Origin: Magnetovibrio sp.
Lineage (GTDB): Bacteria > Pseudomonadota > Alphaproteobacteria > Rhodospirillales > Magnetovibrionaceae
Assembly: GCF_036568125.1 (NCBI RefSeq)
Contig: NZ_DATCTF010000010.1
Span: forward strand, 1-64,000
Reading direction: 5' to 3'
Length of the DNA stretch: 64,000 nt
The position numbers were made by a program, and so were the translations under genes. Shown in pieces: positions 1 to 8,951 of this stretch. Every line of letters begins with the position of its first letter. Position 1 is the stretch's first letter. A model generated the notes under the pieces. The model did not search any database and was not told where the DNA came from. It saw only the letters and a program-made list of their open reading frames with translations.

Positions 1-75
1 GATCACATCACGGGCACGACGGGTGCCGATACGATCTCGACGGGTCTGGGCGACGACATCGTTATTGGCGGCGAC
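1..75 (+). repeat. RTX-encoding direct repeat, copy 1
   Basis: Bases 1-75 recur at 430-504 with only a few mismatches in the first 60 bases. Both copies begin GATCACATCACGGGCACG and encode a DHITGT...DTISTGLGDDIVIGG block. This is a recent internal duplication inside the RTX gene. Confidence 0.8.
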
Positions 76-876
76 GGCTACGACATCATCGACGGCGGCG
101 ACGGCAACGACACGCTCAGCAGCAATCAGCACGGCAGTGAGTTGACGGGTGGGCTGGGCACCAACAGCCTGACGGGGTCGATCTATCTGACGCTCAACGA
201 CGTTGTGCAGATCGACACAGCCGTCTATGCCGGCACGCAGGCCGATTACACCATCACGCAAAACGCCGATTACACCTATACGATTGCCGGCGCAGGTGTA
301 AACGATACCTTGACCTATATGGATCAGTTGAAGTTCCTCAACAACGGCGGCACGGCCACGTTCTACCAATTGGGCCGTCAAACGACCTTGCACGGCACCG
401 GCAGCACAGCCAGTGGCGGCGATGGAAAAGATCACATCACGGGCACGGCGGGTTCCGATACGATCTCGACGGGTCTGGGCGACGATATCGTTATTGGTGG
501 TGCTGGCAATGACATCATCAACGGCGGTGCTGGTGCGGATACAATGACGGGTGGGACGGGTACGGATATATTCCGTTATGATTCAATATCTAATTCATCC
601 GTAGGTGCGGGCGATGCTATCACTGATTTCAATGCTCTAGGTGAGGATGTCATCCAACTGCAAGGCATGTTGACTGGGGCGTGGGATGGGACCGTAGCCG
701 CCTTCACGGGGACCGCTGCGACTTTCGCCAATACCGGCAATACGCAGATCGCGTTCAATGACACCTCGAAACTTTTGCAAATCGACGTCAATGGGAACGG
801 CGCAGCCGACATGGAGATCACGTTGAGCGGGGTTGCCATCGCTGACCTCGATGCGACTGATTTCACCATCACTTAA
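1..876 (+). CDS. RTX (hemolysin-type calcium-binding) protein, C-terminal part only
   Basis: The reading frame is open from base 1, so the gene is cut by the window edge; an internal TTG at 142 is not the real start. The visible 291 codons hold nonapeptide repeats of the GGxGxDxxx type (for example GGAGNDIINGGAGADTMTGG, about residues 167-186) that bind calcium in a beta-roll. They are followed by a C-terminal block typical of type I secreted proteins (IFRYDS, then DAITDF and DVIQLQG). Family knowledge: such proteins are exported unfolded through a TolC/HlyD/ABC channel and fold outside on binding calcium. A secretion cassette lies downstream at 5913-10228. The enzymatic or adhesive part, if any, lies upstream of the window. 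Confidence 0.85.
   Translation, partial: DHITGTTGADTISTGLGDDIVIGGDGYDIIDGGDGNDTLSSNQHGSELTGGLGTNSLTGSIYLTLNDVVQIDTAVYAGTQADYTITQNADYTYTIAGAGVNDTLTYMDQLKFLNNGGTATFYQLGRQTTLHGTGSTASGGDGKDHITGTAGSDTISTGLGDDIVIGGAGNDIINGGAGADTMTGGTGTDIFRYDSISNSSVGAGDAITDFNALGEDVIQLQGMLTGAWDGTVAAFTGTAATFANTGNTQIAFNDTSKLLQIDVNGNGAADMEITLSGVAIADLDATDFTIT
430..504 (+). repeat. RTX-encoding direct repeat, copy 2
   Basis: Second copy of the near-identical 75-base unit seen at 1-75, in the same reading frame. It adds one RTX block to the protein. Confidence 0.8.
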
Positions 877-1023
877 CGTTCCCCCATTGATCCTTCCAAA
901 CGCCGAAAAATACGCTCAAGCCAATGAGCGTTTGGATAAATATGATAAAAATAAATTAGACAGACCCGTCCGTCGGTTTAAAATATATCGTATCTACAAG
1001 TTCAGGGGAAAAGGGCTGGGAAA

Positions 1024-4000
1024 ATGGACGGTCTGACAGGGCGTGAGCGTTTCGACAACAACACGGATGATGTCGTCGTTGTAAACACGGCTGAGCGTGA
1101 TGGCGACGGGCCGCTGAATCTGGCGGGAGGCGACGCCTATTTGTCCGCTGATTTTGTCCGCCAAGGCTACGATCTAACGCTTCAAGTCGATAGTGGACAG
1201 TCCATTGTTATTCCAGGATATTTTTCCAGTGAGACGGCGCCGGATCTGCATTTGAGCAGCGGCGCGGTGATCCCCGGTGAGTTGGCGACCAAACTGGCCG
1301 GGCCGATGACGCCGGGCCAATATGCGCAATTGCAAGCTGGTCCGGCTGGACTGGGCGAGCCCATCGGTTCCGTTACCGATCTGGAAGGCAGCGTAACGGT
1401 GACCCGCGCCGACGGTACGCAGGTCACCTTGGGCAGTGGCGATTCGGTTTTTCAAGGCGACGTGATCGAAACGGGTGCCAAAAGCTCGATCGGCGTGGTG
1501 TTCGCCGACGACACGACTTTTTCACTGGATGCCGACGGACGTATGGTCTTGGACGAAATGGTCTATGACCCCGATGCGCAGACAGGTGTGTTTGAAGCCA
1601 CGTTGGTCAAGGGCGTGTTTTCGTTCGTTAGCGGCCAAGTCGCCAAAACCGGCCCCGATTCAATGGTTCTGCACACCCCCAATACCACGATCGGCATTCG
1701 TGGCTCAACCGGTCTGGTGTCGTCTGGTGTGGGCGGTGGTGTCGGCAACGATGGTAACGGCAGCAATGGTATTGGCAACAGTGGTATCGGGAACAGTGGT
1801 AACGGCAACAGTGGTGTCGACAAGGTAACATTGGTGCCGGACATCGACGGCACTTTGGGCGAGTTGGTCGTATTCAACCAGGGTGGTTCCCGAGTGCTGA
1901 ACAAGGCCAATGCTTCGACATCGGTGTTTAACCCCTTTCAGCAGCCAACCGAGGTGGTGTTGTTGAGCCCGCAACAAATCCAACAGGACTATGGCCGCAC
2001 TTTGACGGTTTTGGTCCGTACCGAAGCCAAGAAAGCGGTCGTCAAGGCCCAGCAGGCGACGCAAAAGGCTGAGCAGGCCCAACAAGACGCTGCCCAGCAA
2101 AAAGAAGACGCGGCCAAATCTGAGGAAGAAGCTGCGCAAGCGGACCAAGAGGCCGCCAACGCCGAGGCCGATGCTGCCGCAGCTCAGGCCGAAGCCGATG
2201 CTGCCAAGGCTGAAGCCGAAGCCGCCAAGGCCGAAGCCGAAGCCGCCCAAGAAGCAGATGCCAAGGCCGCTGCCGAAGCCAAACTTGCCGCTGCCGAAGC
2301 CAAGGCTGCGGAAGCTGAAGCGCAAGCCGCCGCGCAAGCCGAGGCCGCCGCTGCCAAAGCCGCCGCTGCAGAAGCGAAATTGGCCGAAGCCGCCGCGAAG
2401 GCCGAAGCCGCTGCCCAGGCGGAACAACAAGCCGCCGAAGCCACTGCCGCCAAACAGGCCGCAGATCAATTCAGTCAAATGGCGAACACAGCCGCGGATA
2501 TTCAGCAGCAGGTCTTTACTCAATTCGTCCAGACCGGTGTGGTTGACACGACCCTTCTGACGACCACCGTTACGCCGGCGACACCGACCGACGGGACGGG
2601 TAGTCAAGGCGCGAACGGGCAGACAGATGAACAGGCCGCCGAAGACGCTGCCGTTCAGCAAGCATATTTGGAGGCCATGGCCGCAGGCGCAACGCCGGAA
2701 GAGGCCTTCAATGCCGCAGCGATGGAGGCCACGGACGGAAATCTCGACGATCCTGCCGTAGACGTGGCGCGCGCTGCGTTTGAAGAGGCCATCGCCAACG
2801 GCGCGACCCCGCAAGAGGCTATGCTGGCGGCGCAAAAAGCCGCGGCAGCGTTCAGTATGGATCAGCAATTTACCGGCCAGGACCCCAATGCACCGCAGCA
2901 ACCGGGACAGTTCACCCCGAATGCGCCCCAGACTGGGCCGGGGCAGGGTGGTACGAACCTGCCTTCGATTGACCCGAACAAGTCGCCGCAAGAAAACTTC
3001 GATGCCATTGCCCAGGCCGCCAGTGGCGGCAATATGGACGATCCTGCCGTCGCTGCCGCACGCAACGCGTTTGAGGCTGCCTTGGAAGCCGGGGCGACAC
3101 CGGAGCAGGCAATGCAGGCAGCATTTATTGCTGCTGGAGAGAGTGGTTATGTGCCGACCATAACCGGCGGCGGACCTGAAGGTGGGTTCGGTTCGAGTCC
3201 GTTTTCGCAGCCAGGTTTCGGTGGTTATAGCCCCTATGGCCCGAGTCCTTATGGGAATGATTTCTATTTCGGTGGTGGCGATCAATTTTTCGGCCCGGGA
3301 AGTGATCCTTATTTCAACGGCGGTGATCCGTTCTTCGGCCCTGGAGACAACCTTTATTTTGGCGAGGGCGAGTACTTTGGCGACTATGGTCTCTATGGCC
3401 CAGGCGATGGTATTTATGACCCGTTTGCGTTTGATCCCAAATACGACGTTGGGGAATACACAAACATTTACGATCCGTTATATGAGAATGTTACTTATGC
3501 GTTCGACGAACATTTTGCGGGCACCACGGGCAGCGATGCGTTGGTCGGCACCACGAAGAACACGAATTTCTATTTCACCCATTCTGCGCTGGGCGGCACG
3601 GATACGGTCAACGATCCAGGCGGATCGAACCAGATTTCTTTTGATCAAATGCAGAGCATGATGATCAAGCTGACCATCGATTCGACCAGTTCCAATGTCG
3701 GCACGTTCGACATCCGCACCGTTACCAGCGGGTTTAACAGCTCTGCGTTTTCCAGTGGAACCGACGCCACGACCATCAGTTTCCACGGTATCACCCAATA
3801 TTTGTTCTCGGATATTTCGCTCTCGACAGCGTATTCATCCACATATACCGCCCTAAACCCCAAAGGGGTGACGTCGACTCCTGAATCTGGGGATGTGTTG
3901 GTGTTTGAAAATATGGGGACAAGTGAGGTTGGCTATGCCATCGCGGGTACCACCACGGCGGACACCTTCACCATCGATCAAACCGCTGATGGGATGTTGA

Positions 4001-5790
4001 TCTTCGGTCGCGGCGGCGGCGATACGTTCAATATTCAAAATTTTGGCAGCATCGACACCACCGATAGTAACAACCACAAGGTGGACTCCACCGATCACAT
4101 CCTCATCGGCGGTATCTATCAATCAACCGTCAGTGACGGCACTGGCAACAACAATGATTTGAAGGGTGTTGATAACTCGACCTCGGGCAGCGACGGCATT
4201 CCCGACACAAACCTCAATGTCTTCGATTATTCCGGATTGAATTTGACCAGCTTCAGCTTGACCCTCAGCGGGACGTCCACGGTCATCAACGACGGCACCA
4301 AGGGTGTTATGGTCCATTTGGATGGAGAGGCGGGCGAGCCGGGGGGCGATGCATATCTTGCGGAGAATGTGACCAATGCCCAGACCTACAGCCGTATCAA
4401 CGACTTGATGTGGGATGTTGGCTCTTTCATCGCCACCACCAAAATCGATGCCATCGAGGTCGTCAGCGGGTCGTACCAAAAAATCGATGCCAATGGCGGT
4501 AATGATGGCATGACCATCTCGGGCACGGCGAAAATCGCTTACGTATATGGCGGTGATGGTAATGACACCATTCAGGTGGATACAAATCTGCTGGGCAACA
4601 GTACGCTATCTTCTTCTTCGTATGGCGGCATCACCAAGATGTTGTACGGCGGCCGAGCCGATGGAACGACGGACTCGTCTACTTCCGATACCTTGGTGCT
4701 TAATGGCGGCGGCACAGTTTCGGCAGCGGCCATGGCGGTGGTCTCCGGATTTGAAACCATCACATTGAAATCCGATGCCACCTATTCCATCACGTTGAAC
4801 AGCGGGGCTCAGGCTTTGACCATCGGCGGTTCCGCCGTCACGTCTAGCTCTAATACGATTACACTCAATGGCGCGAATGTTTCGACTTCCGCACTGTCGA
4901 TGACCGGCGGTGCTGGCAACGATACGTTCACCGGCGGCGGCGGTAACGATACGCTCACGGCTGCCGGCGGCAACGATACGCTCACCGGCGGCGCGGGTAA
5001 CGACACCTTCAATGTTACGGTCGGCACGGATACGATCACCGATCTGGGCGGTGCTTCTGGTGGACAAAGCGATGTTCTGGTCGTGAACTCAGGCGCAACC
5101 GCCAACGCCACGCTCAACGGCAGTTTCTCGGCGACGTCATCGACCGCTAACAACGGCACGGCGGTGATCACCTCCGCCTCTGCCGCAATCGGCACGATCA
5201 ACTTGAATGCCGCGACGGGCAGCAATGGCTTTACCGTCAACAACGCCAGCGCCACCGGCGCGACCACCATCACCGGTTCGACGAAGGGCGACACCATCAC
5301 CGCCAGTTCTCATGGCGATACGATCACCGGTGGTGCCGGTAATGACACGCTGACGGGCGGTTCGGGTGCAGATAAGTTTGTCTTTGCTGCCACAGCCGCG
5401 CTCAATGGCGCGGACACCATCACCAGTTTCACCGCCGGAACGGACAAAATCGATCTCAACGGTTTTGAAACGGTCGGGACGGTTACGTCACTTACCCTCG
5501 GGGGCAGTGACGCGAATGCGGCAGGGGAGGTGTTCTTCCTGGCGCTCAACAACGTCTCTTATGCGGGGGCGGCGGATTCAATTGATGGTACGCGGACGGC
5601 GATCAATGCGGCGACGACGTGGACCGATACGGCGGCAACCAGCATTTTGGTCATTTCGGATGACAACTCTACGGCGGTTTATCAGTGGACTGGCGACGGC
5701 GCTTCCAATGAAGCCACCGGTGATACCTTTACGCTGATGGCTACGCTGGACAGCGCGATCACGTCGGTTAACGACATTGTGATTGCTTAA
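1024..5790 (+). CDS. Giant FecR-domain / RTX repeat protein, probable type I secretion substrate
   Basis: 1588 residues with no classical signal peptide. In order: an N-terminal region; a FecR-like domain (about 115-235, with GSVTDLEGSVTV and TTIGIRGSTG); a Gly/Asn/Ser linker (about 237-265); a very Ala/Glu/Lys-rich predicted coiled coil (about 333-492); two related helical segments carrying GATPEEAF/GATPEQAM (about 549-610 and 658-705); and a Gly/Tyr/Phe-rich low-complexity stretch (about 708-815). The C-terminal half has RTX nonapeptides near 1293-1330 and 1435-1450, and ends in a type I secretion-like tail. The ATG at 1024 follows a weak GGGCTGGGA. The next three genes encode a type I exporter, so this is its likely cargo. 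Inference: a cell-surface or matrix protein. The role is not known from sequence. Confidence 0.85.
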   Translation: MDGLTGRERFDNNTDDVVVVNTAERDGDGPLNLAGGDAYLSADFVRQGYDLTLQVDSGQSIVIPGYFSSETAPDLHLSSGAVIPGELATKLAGPMTPGQYAQLQAGPAGLGEPIGSVTDLEGSVTVTRADGTQVTLGSGDSVFQGDVIETGAKSSIGVVFADDTTFSLDADGRMVLDEMVYDPDAQTGVFEATLVKGVFSFVSGQVAKTGPDSMVLHTPNTTIGIRGSTGLVSSGVGGGVGNDGNGSNGIGNSGIGNSGNGNSGVDKVTLVPDIDGTLGELVVFNQGGSRVLNKANASTSVFNPFQQPTEVVLLSPQQIQQDYGRTLTVLVRTEAKKAVVKAQQATQKAEQAQQDAAQQKEDAAKSEEEAAQADQEAANAEADAAAAQAEADAAKAEAEAAKAEAEAAQEADAKAAAEAKLAAAEAKAAEAEAQAAAQAEAAAAKAAAAEAKLAEAAAKAEAAAQAEQQAAEATAAKQAADQFSQMANTAADIQQQVFTQFVQTGVVDTTLLTTTVTPATPTDGTGSQGANGQTDEQAAEDAAVQQAYLEAMAAGATPEEAFNAAAMEATDGNLDDPAVDVARAAFEEAIANGATPQEAMLAAQKAAAAFSMDQQFTGQDPNAPQQPGQFTPNAPQTGPGQGGTNLPSIDPNKSPQENFDAIAQAASGGNMDDPAVAAARNAFEAALEAGATPEQAMQAAFIAAGESGYVPTITGGGPEGGFGSSPFSQPGFGGYSPYGPSPYGNDFYFGGGDQFFGPGSDPYFNGGDPFFGPGDNLYFGEGEYFGDYGLYGPGDGIYDPFAFDPKYDVGEYTNIYDPLYENVTYAFDEHFAGTTGSDALVGTTKNTNFYFTHSALGGTDTVNDPGGSNQISFDQMQSMMIKLTIDSTSSNVGTFDIRTVTSGFNSSAFSSGTDATTISFHGITQYLFSDISLSTAYSSTYTALNPKGVTSTPESGDVLVFENMGTSEVGYAIAGTTTADTFTIDQTADGMLIFGRGGGDTFNIQNFGSIDTTDSNNHKVDSTDHILIGGIYQSTVSDGTGNNNDLKGVDNSTSGSDGIPDTNLNVFDYSGLNLTSFSLTLSGTSTVINDGTKGVMVHLDGEAGEPGGDAYLAENVTNAQTYSRINDLMWDVGSFIATTKIDAIEVVSGSYQKIDANGGNDGMTISGTAKIAYVYGGDGNDTIQVDTNLLGNSTLSSSSYGGITKMLYGGRADGTTDSSTSDTLVLNGGGTVSAAAMAVVSGFETITLKSDATYSITLNSGAQALTIGGSAVTSSSNTITLNGANVSTSALSMTGGAGNDTFTGGGGNDTLTAAGGNDTLTGGAGNDTFNVTVGTDTITDLGGASGGQSDVLVVNSGATANATLNGSFSATSSTANNGTAVITSASAAIGTINLNAATGSNGFTVNNASATGATTITGSTKGDTITASSHGDTITGGAGNDTLTGGSGADKFVFAATAALNGADTITSFTAGTDKIDLNGFETVGTVTSLTLGGSDANAAGEVFFLALNNVSYAGAADSIDGTRTAINAATTWTDTAATSILVISDDNSTAVYQWTGDGASNEATGDTFTLMATLDSAITSVNDIVIA

Positions 5791-5808
5791 GGTGCGCCGC
5801 GATGAGAT

Positions 5809-5846
5809 AAGTCTGAGAATCGTTACGATTTCTTAGACTTTTGGCT
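5809..5846 (+). terminator. Stem-loop terminator after the FecR/RTX gene
   Basis: AAGTCTGAGAATCG and CGATTTCTTAGACTT form an imperfect stem (one G-U pair, one bulge) around a TTAC loop, followed by a T-rich stretch. It lies 18 bases past the stop codon and before the tolC-like gene. Confidence 0.5.
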
Positions 5847-5912
5847 TTATTTGTCTGGAGAGACCGAATACATTTGGTCAGGTATAAATATGACGATTCT
5901 TAGGGGGATACC

Positions 5913-7220
5913 GTGCGCACACCGATGAGCTTTAAAGCGGCCTTGCTGGGTAGCATTTTGTTCGTTTCCCAGGTTCCCTCGGTCAATGCCGCAGGTCTTG
6001 TCGATGAACTGTCGGCTTTGCTGGTCGAGCACCAGCAAATCAAGGCAGCCGAAGCCGATTTGGCAGCAGCCAGGGCGAATGTCGATGTCGCCGGCGGCGG
6101 TTACTATCCGACCGCAAGCATTACCGCCAATCTGGGTAACGAGCACATCGCTACGCACAATCCCACCAGCACGCGCACCACGACCTCGATGGCTCAGCGC
6201 GAAGTCGATTTGAGCCTAAAGCAAACGGTATGGGACTTCGGCGCGACGGCGGCAACGGTCGACGGTTCCAAGCTGGCGGTCGAACAGGCCCAAGCAACGC
6301 TGGAACAAACCCGCCAAGCAATCCTTTTGGCTGCGTTGCGGGTGACGATGAACGTCGCCAGCGCCAAGCGCGTTTTGGACCACCAAACCAAGAGCGAAGC
6401 CAGCATCAAGCGTCAAACCGAATTGGAAGACGCCCGCGTGCAACGTGGTTCGGGCTTCGCCACCGACACTTTGCAAGCCAAAACCCAATTGGCGGGTGCC
6501 CAGGCCGCGCGGGTGCGCGCCGAAGGCACCTTGCGCCAAAGCTTGAACCGTTACCGCGCCGTATTCGGCGCCCCGCCTGCCGACATTGCCGGGCTTGAAC
6601 TGCCCAACATCAAGGGCATCACCCTGCCGGCCAGCGAAGAAGACGTCGTCACAGCGGCGTTGGAAAACAACCCGCAGGTCAAGATCGCGGGCATTCAGGT
6701 CGGCATCGCCGATTCCGAGATTTCGCGCGTCATCGCCGCCAACTATCGCCCGGTCATCAGCGCAAGTGCGGAACAGAAATACAAGCGTGACGTCGGCGGC
6801 ACCCTTGGCGTCAAGAACGAGCGCTTGGTGAAAGTCGAAGCGACCTTTGATTTCAATATGGGGTGGACCGCCGCCAACACGTTGCTGGCGACGAAATCCG
6901 GCTACGCAGCGTCTTCCAGCCGTCTTAAAGACACCCGCGACCAGATAGAAGAGCAGGCACGCAACGCGTGGCAAAGCCTCGTCACCGCACGCGCCAACGC
7001 CGACTTCTTGAAGAACCAAGCCAACATCGCGTCTGAGTTCTTGGATTTGGCGCGCAAGGAACGGACCTTGGGTCAGCGTTCCTTGATTGACGTGCTGTCG
7101 GGTGAAACGTCCTTGATCAACGCCTTGGCCGCAGCCGACCGCGCCGAGACCGATGTCGCGATCGCCACCTTGACGGTTCTCAACGTCATGGGGCAATTGG
7201 ATCTTTCCGTGCTAAAGTAA
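5913..7220 (+). CDS. TolC-family outer membrane protein of a type I secretion system
   Basis: 435 residues, the usual length for TolC-like channels. An N-terminal signal peptide ends near VNA-AG (about residue 27). The rest is long amphipathic helices in two related halves, typical of the OEP family (for example ALRVTMNVASAKRV and the NPQVKIAGIQVGIADSEI repeat start). The GTG at 5913 follows TTAGGGGGAT; an ATG at 5925 is an alternative start. It forms the outer-membrane exit duct with the ABC and HlyD-like genes that follow in the same direction. Confidence 0.9.
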   Translation: MRTPMSFKAALLGSILFVSQVPSVNAAGLVDELSALLVEHQQIKAAEADLAAARANVDVAGGGYYPTASITANLGNEHIATHNPTSTRTTTSMAQREVDLSLKQTVWDFGATAATVDGSKLAVEQAQATLEQTRQAILLAALRVTMNVASAKRVLDHQTKSEASIKRQTELEDARVQRGSGFATDTLQAKTQLAGAQAARVRAEGTLRQSLNRYRAVFGAPPADIAGLELPNIKGITLPASEEDVVTAALENNPQVKIAGIQVGIADSEISRVIAANYRPVISASAEQKYKRDVGGTLGVKNERLVKVEATFDFNMGWTAANTLLATKSGYAASSSRLKDTRDQIEEQARNAWQSLVTARANADFLKNQANIASEFLDLARKERTLGQRSLIDVLSGETSLINALAAADRAETDVAIATLTVLNVMGQLDLSVLK

Positions 7221-7268
7221 GGCGAAGCCGGGCACCATACCCGGCGTCGTTGCAGCAGGAGCGCGGAC

Positions 7269-8951
7269 GTGGGCGAACTTTTCAAACGTCTTAAAGCCTA
7301 TCCTTCGGTTGCCCTGGAACTTGCTGGGGCGTCGTTGTTCGCCAACGTTTTGGCGTTGGCGTCGCCCTTGTTCGTGATTCAGGTGCTCAATCGCTACGTT
7401 TCGCACGGGGTGGATTCGACCCTGTTTACGTTGACGTCCGGGGTGATCCTGGCCATCGCGTTCGAGATTTCGTTCCGTCAAATCCGCCTCAAAATCGCCA
7501 CCGCGCTTTCACAGCCCTTCGACCGTGCCTATGCGGGGGGCACATATGAGGTGCTGTTGGCCGCGCGCGGCGATGTGTTGGCGCAAATGTCGCCGGGACA
7601 AAAGCGCGAGGCGGCCGCGGCATCCGACGCCATTCAACAAGCTTACGCCGCGCCCAACATGGCGGCTTATTTCGATCTGCCGTTCGCGTTCGTGTTCTTG
7701 TTTGCGCTGACCATGCTCAGCGCGCCGCTGGCAACCGTGGCGGTTGTGTTCGTGTTGGTTGCGATCGGCTTGGGGTGGATGAACCTCAAGGCGTTGAAAA
7801 GTCCGACCGAGCGCTTGCAAGGGCAAATGGCGGAACGCCAAGGATTGTTCGACAGCGCCATATCCGATCCCGATACCGTGCGCGCTTTTACCGCCGAAGC
7901 GTTTTTGTTCAAACGTTGGAACCGCATGCAAGATGCCCTGGACGCCGTGCGCGCGACCATGTCGGGGCGCCAAGGCGGCATGCAGAATTTAACCCAGGGT
8001 ATTCAGGCCCTGATGTCCACGGCGATCATCGCCACCGGTGGCATGCTGGTGGTGGCGGGCAAGCTGGACGTCGGCTTGCTGATCGGCGCGAACATCCTGG
8101 CGGCGCGCACCTTGGGGCCGGTGGTGCGGATCACCCAGTCCGCAGGCATGTTGGCGAACGCCAAAGCGGCGCGCGCCACCTTGGACAACCTAATGCGGGT
8201 GCCGCGTGAAGCGCGACGCGGCGCGGCACTAGGCGTCTACAAAGGCGGGATTGAGTTGAAGGATCTGGGTTTTGCCTATCCGGGCCAACCGACGCCGATG
8301 TTTGAAAGTTTGAGCCTCAAGCTGGAGCCCGGCGCGCTGTTCGTGGTGTCGGGCAGTAACGGTACCGGCAAGACCACTTTGGCGCGGTTGTTGGCGGGCC
8401 TGATGTCACCATCGCGCGGCCAAATTTTGGTCGATGGCGTCGAACTGACCCAGGTTGCGCCGGAATGGTGGCGGCGACAGATTATCTATCTGCCTCAAGA
8501 ACCAGGTTTCTTCAGCGGTACGGTACGCGACAACATTTTGGCGTACAATCCCGATCTCGATGAAAAAGGTCTCAATGCGGTGATCCGCGACGCCGGACTT
8601 GAGATGTTTTTTTCCCGCAGCCGCGAAGGTTTCGACATGGTCTTGCAAGCTGGCGGACGCAATCTGCCGCTGGGCATCCGCCGCCGCTTGGCGTTGGCGC
8701 GGGCGCTGGCCTCAGAAGGCCGCCTGGTGATCTTGGACGAACCGACCGAAGGCTTGGACGGCGAAGGCACCCAGCAGATGGGCCGAGTGATGAATACGCT
8801 TAGCCAAAAAGGCTGCACCATCATTGCGTTGTCGCACGATCCCAACATCATCAAGGGCGCACCGCACGTTTTGGACTTGAACGTTAAGCCGGTACCGCGT
8901 CTGCTGCAGGTCAAGGGTACGGATGCCGCCACGCAGAAGGGGGGCGCATGA
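7269..8951 (+). CDS. Type I secretion system permease/ATPase (PrtD-like ABC transporter)
   Basis: 560 residues: an N-terminal ABC-type membrane domain (about 20-300) fused to a nucleotide-binding domain. Walker A is GSNGTGKTT (about 362-370) and Walker B is LVILDEP followed by a D-loop (TEGLD) and an H-loop (SHD). There is no N-terminal C39 peptidase domain, as in PrtD-type exporters. The ABC signature is odd: where LSGGQ is expected the protein reads LPLGIRRR (about 466-473). The GTG start at 7269 follows GCAGGAGCGCG. The stop overlaps the next gene by four bases (ATGA), implying translational coupling with the HlyD-like adaptor. Confidence 0.9.
   Translation: MGELFKRLKAYPSVALELAGASLFANVLALASPLFVIQVLNRYVSHGVDSTLFTLTSGVILAIAFEISFRQIRLKIATALSQPFDRAYAGGTYEVLLAARGDVLAQMSPGQKREAAAASDAIQQAYAAPNMAAYFDLPFAFVFLFALTMLSAPLATVAVVFVLVAIGLGWMNLKALKSPTERLQGQMAERQGLFDSAISDPDTVRAFTAEAFLFKRWNRMQDALDAVRATMSGRQGGMQNLTQGIQALMSTAIIATGGMLVVAGKLDVGLLIGANILAARTLGPVVRITQSAGMLANAKAARATLDNLMRVPREARRGAALGVYKGGIELKDLGFAYPGQPTPMFESLSLKLEPGALFVVSGSNGTGKTTLARLLAGLMSPSRGQILVDGVELTQVAPEWWRRQIIYLPQEPGFFSGTVRDNILAYNPDLDEKGLNAVIRDAGLEMFFSRSREGFDMVLQAGGRNLPLGIRRRLALARALASEGRLVILDEPTEGLDGEGTQQMGRVMNTLSQKGCTIIALSHDPNIIKGAPHVLDLNVKPVPRLLQVKGTDAATQKGGA

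Noticed and set aside
1705-3285. 526-residue open frame on the minus strand
   Set aside because: It is the shadow of the Ala/Glu/Lys-rich coil and Gly-rich parts of the FecR/RTX gene; composition is repetitive and no ribosome-binding site is seen.
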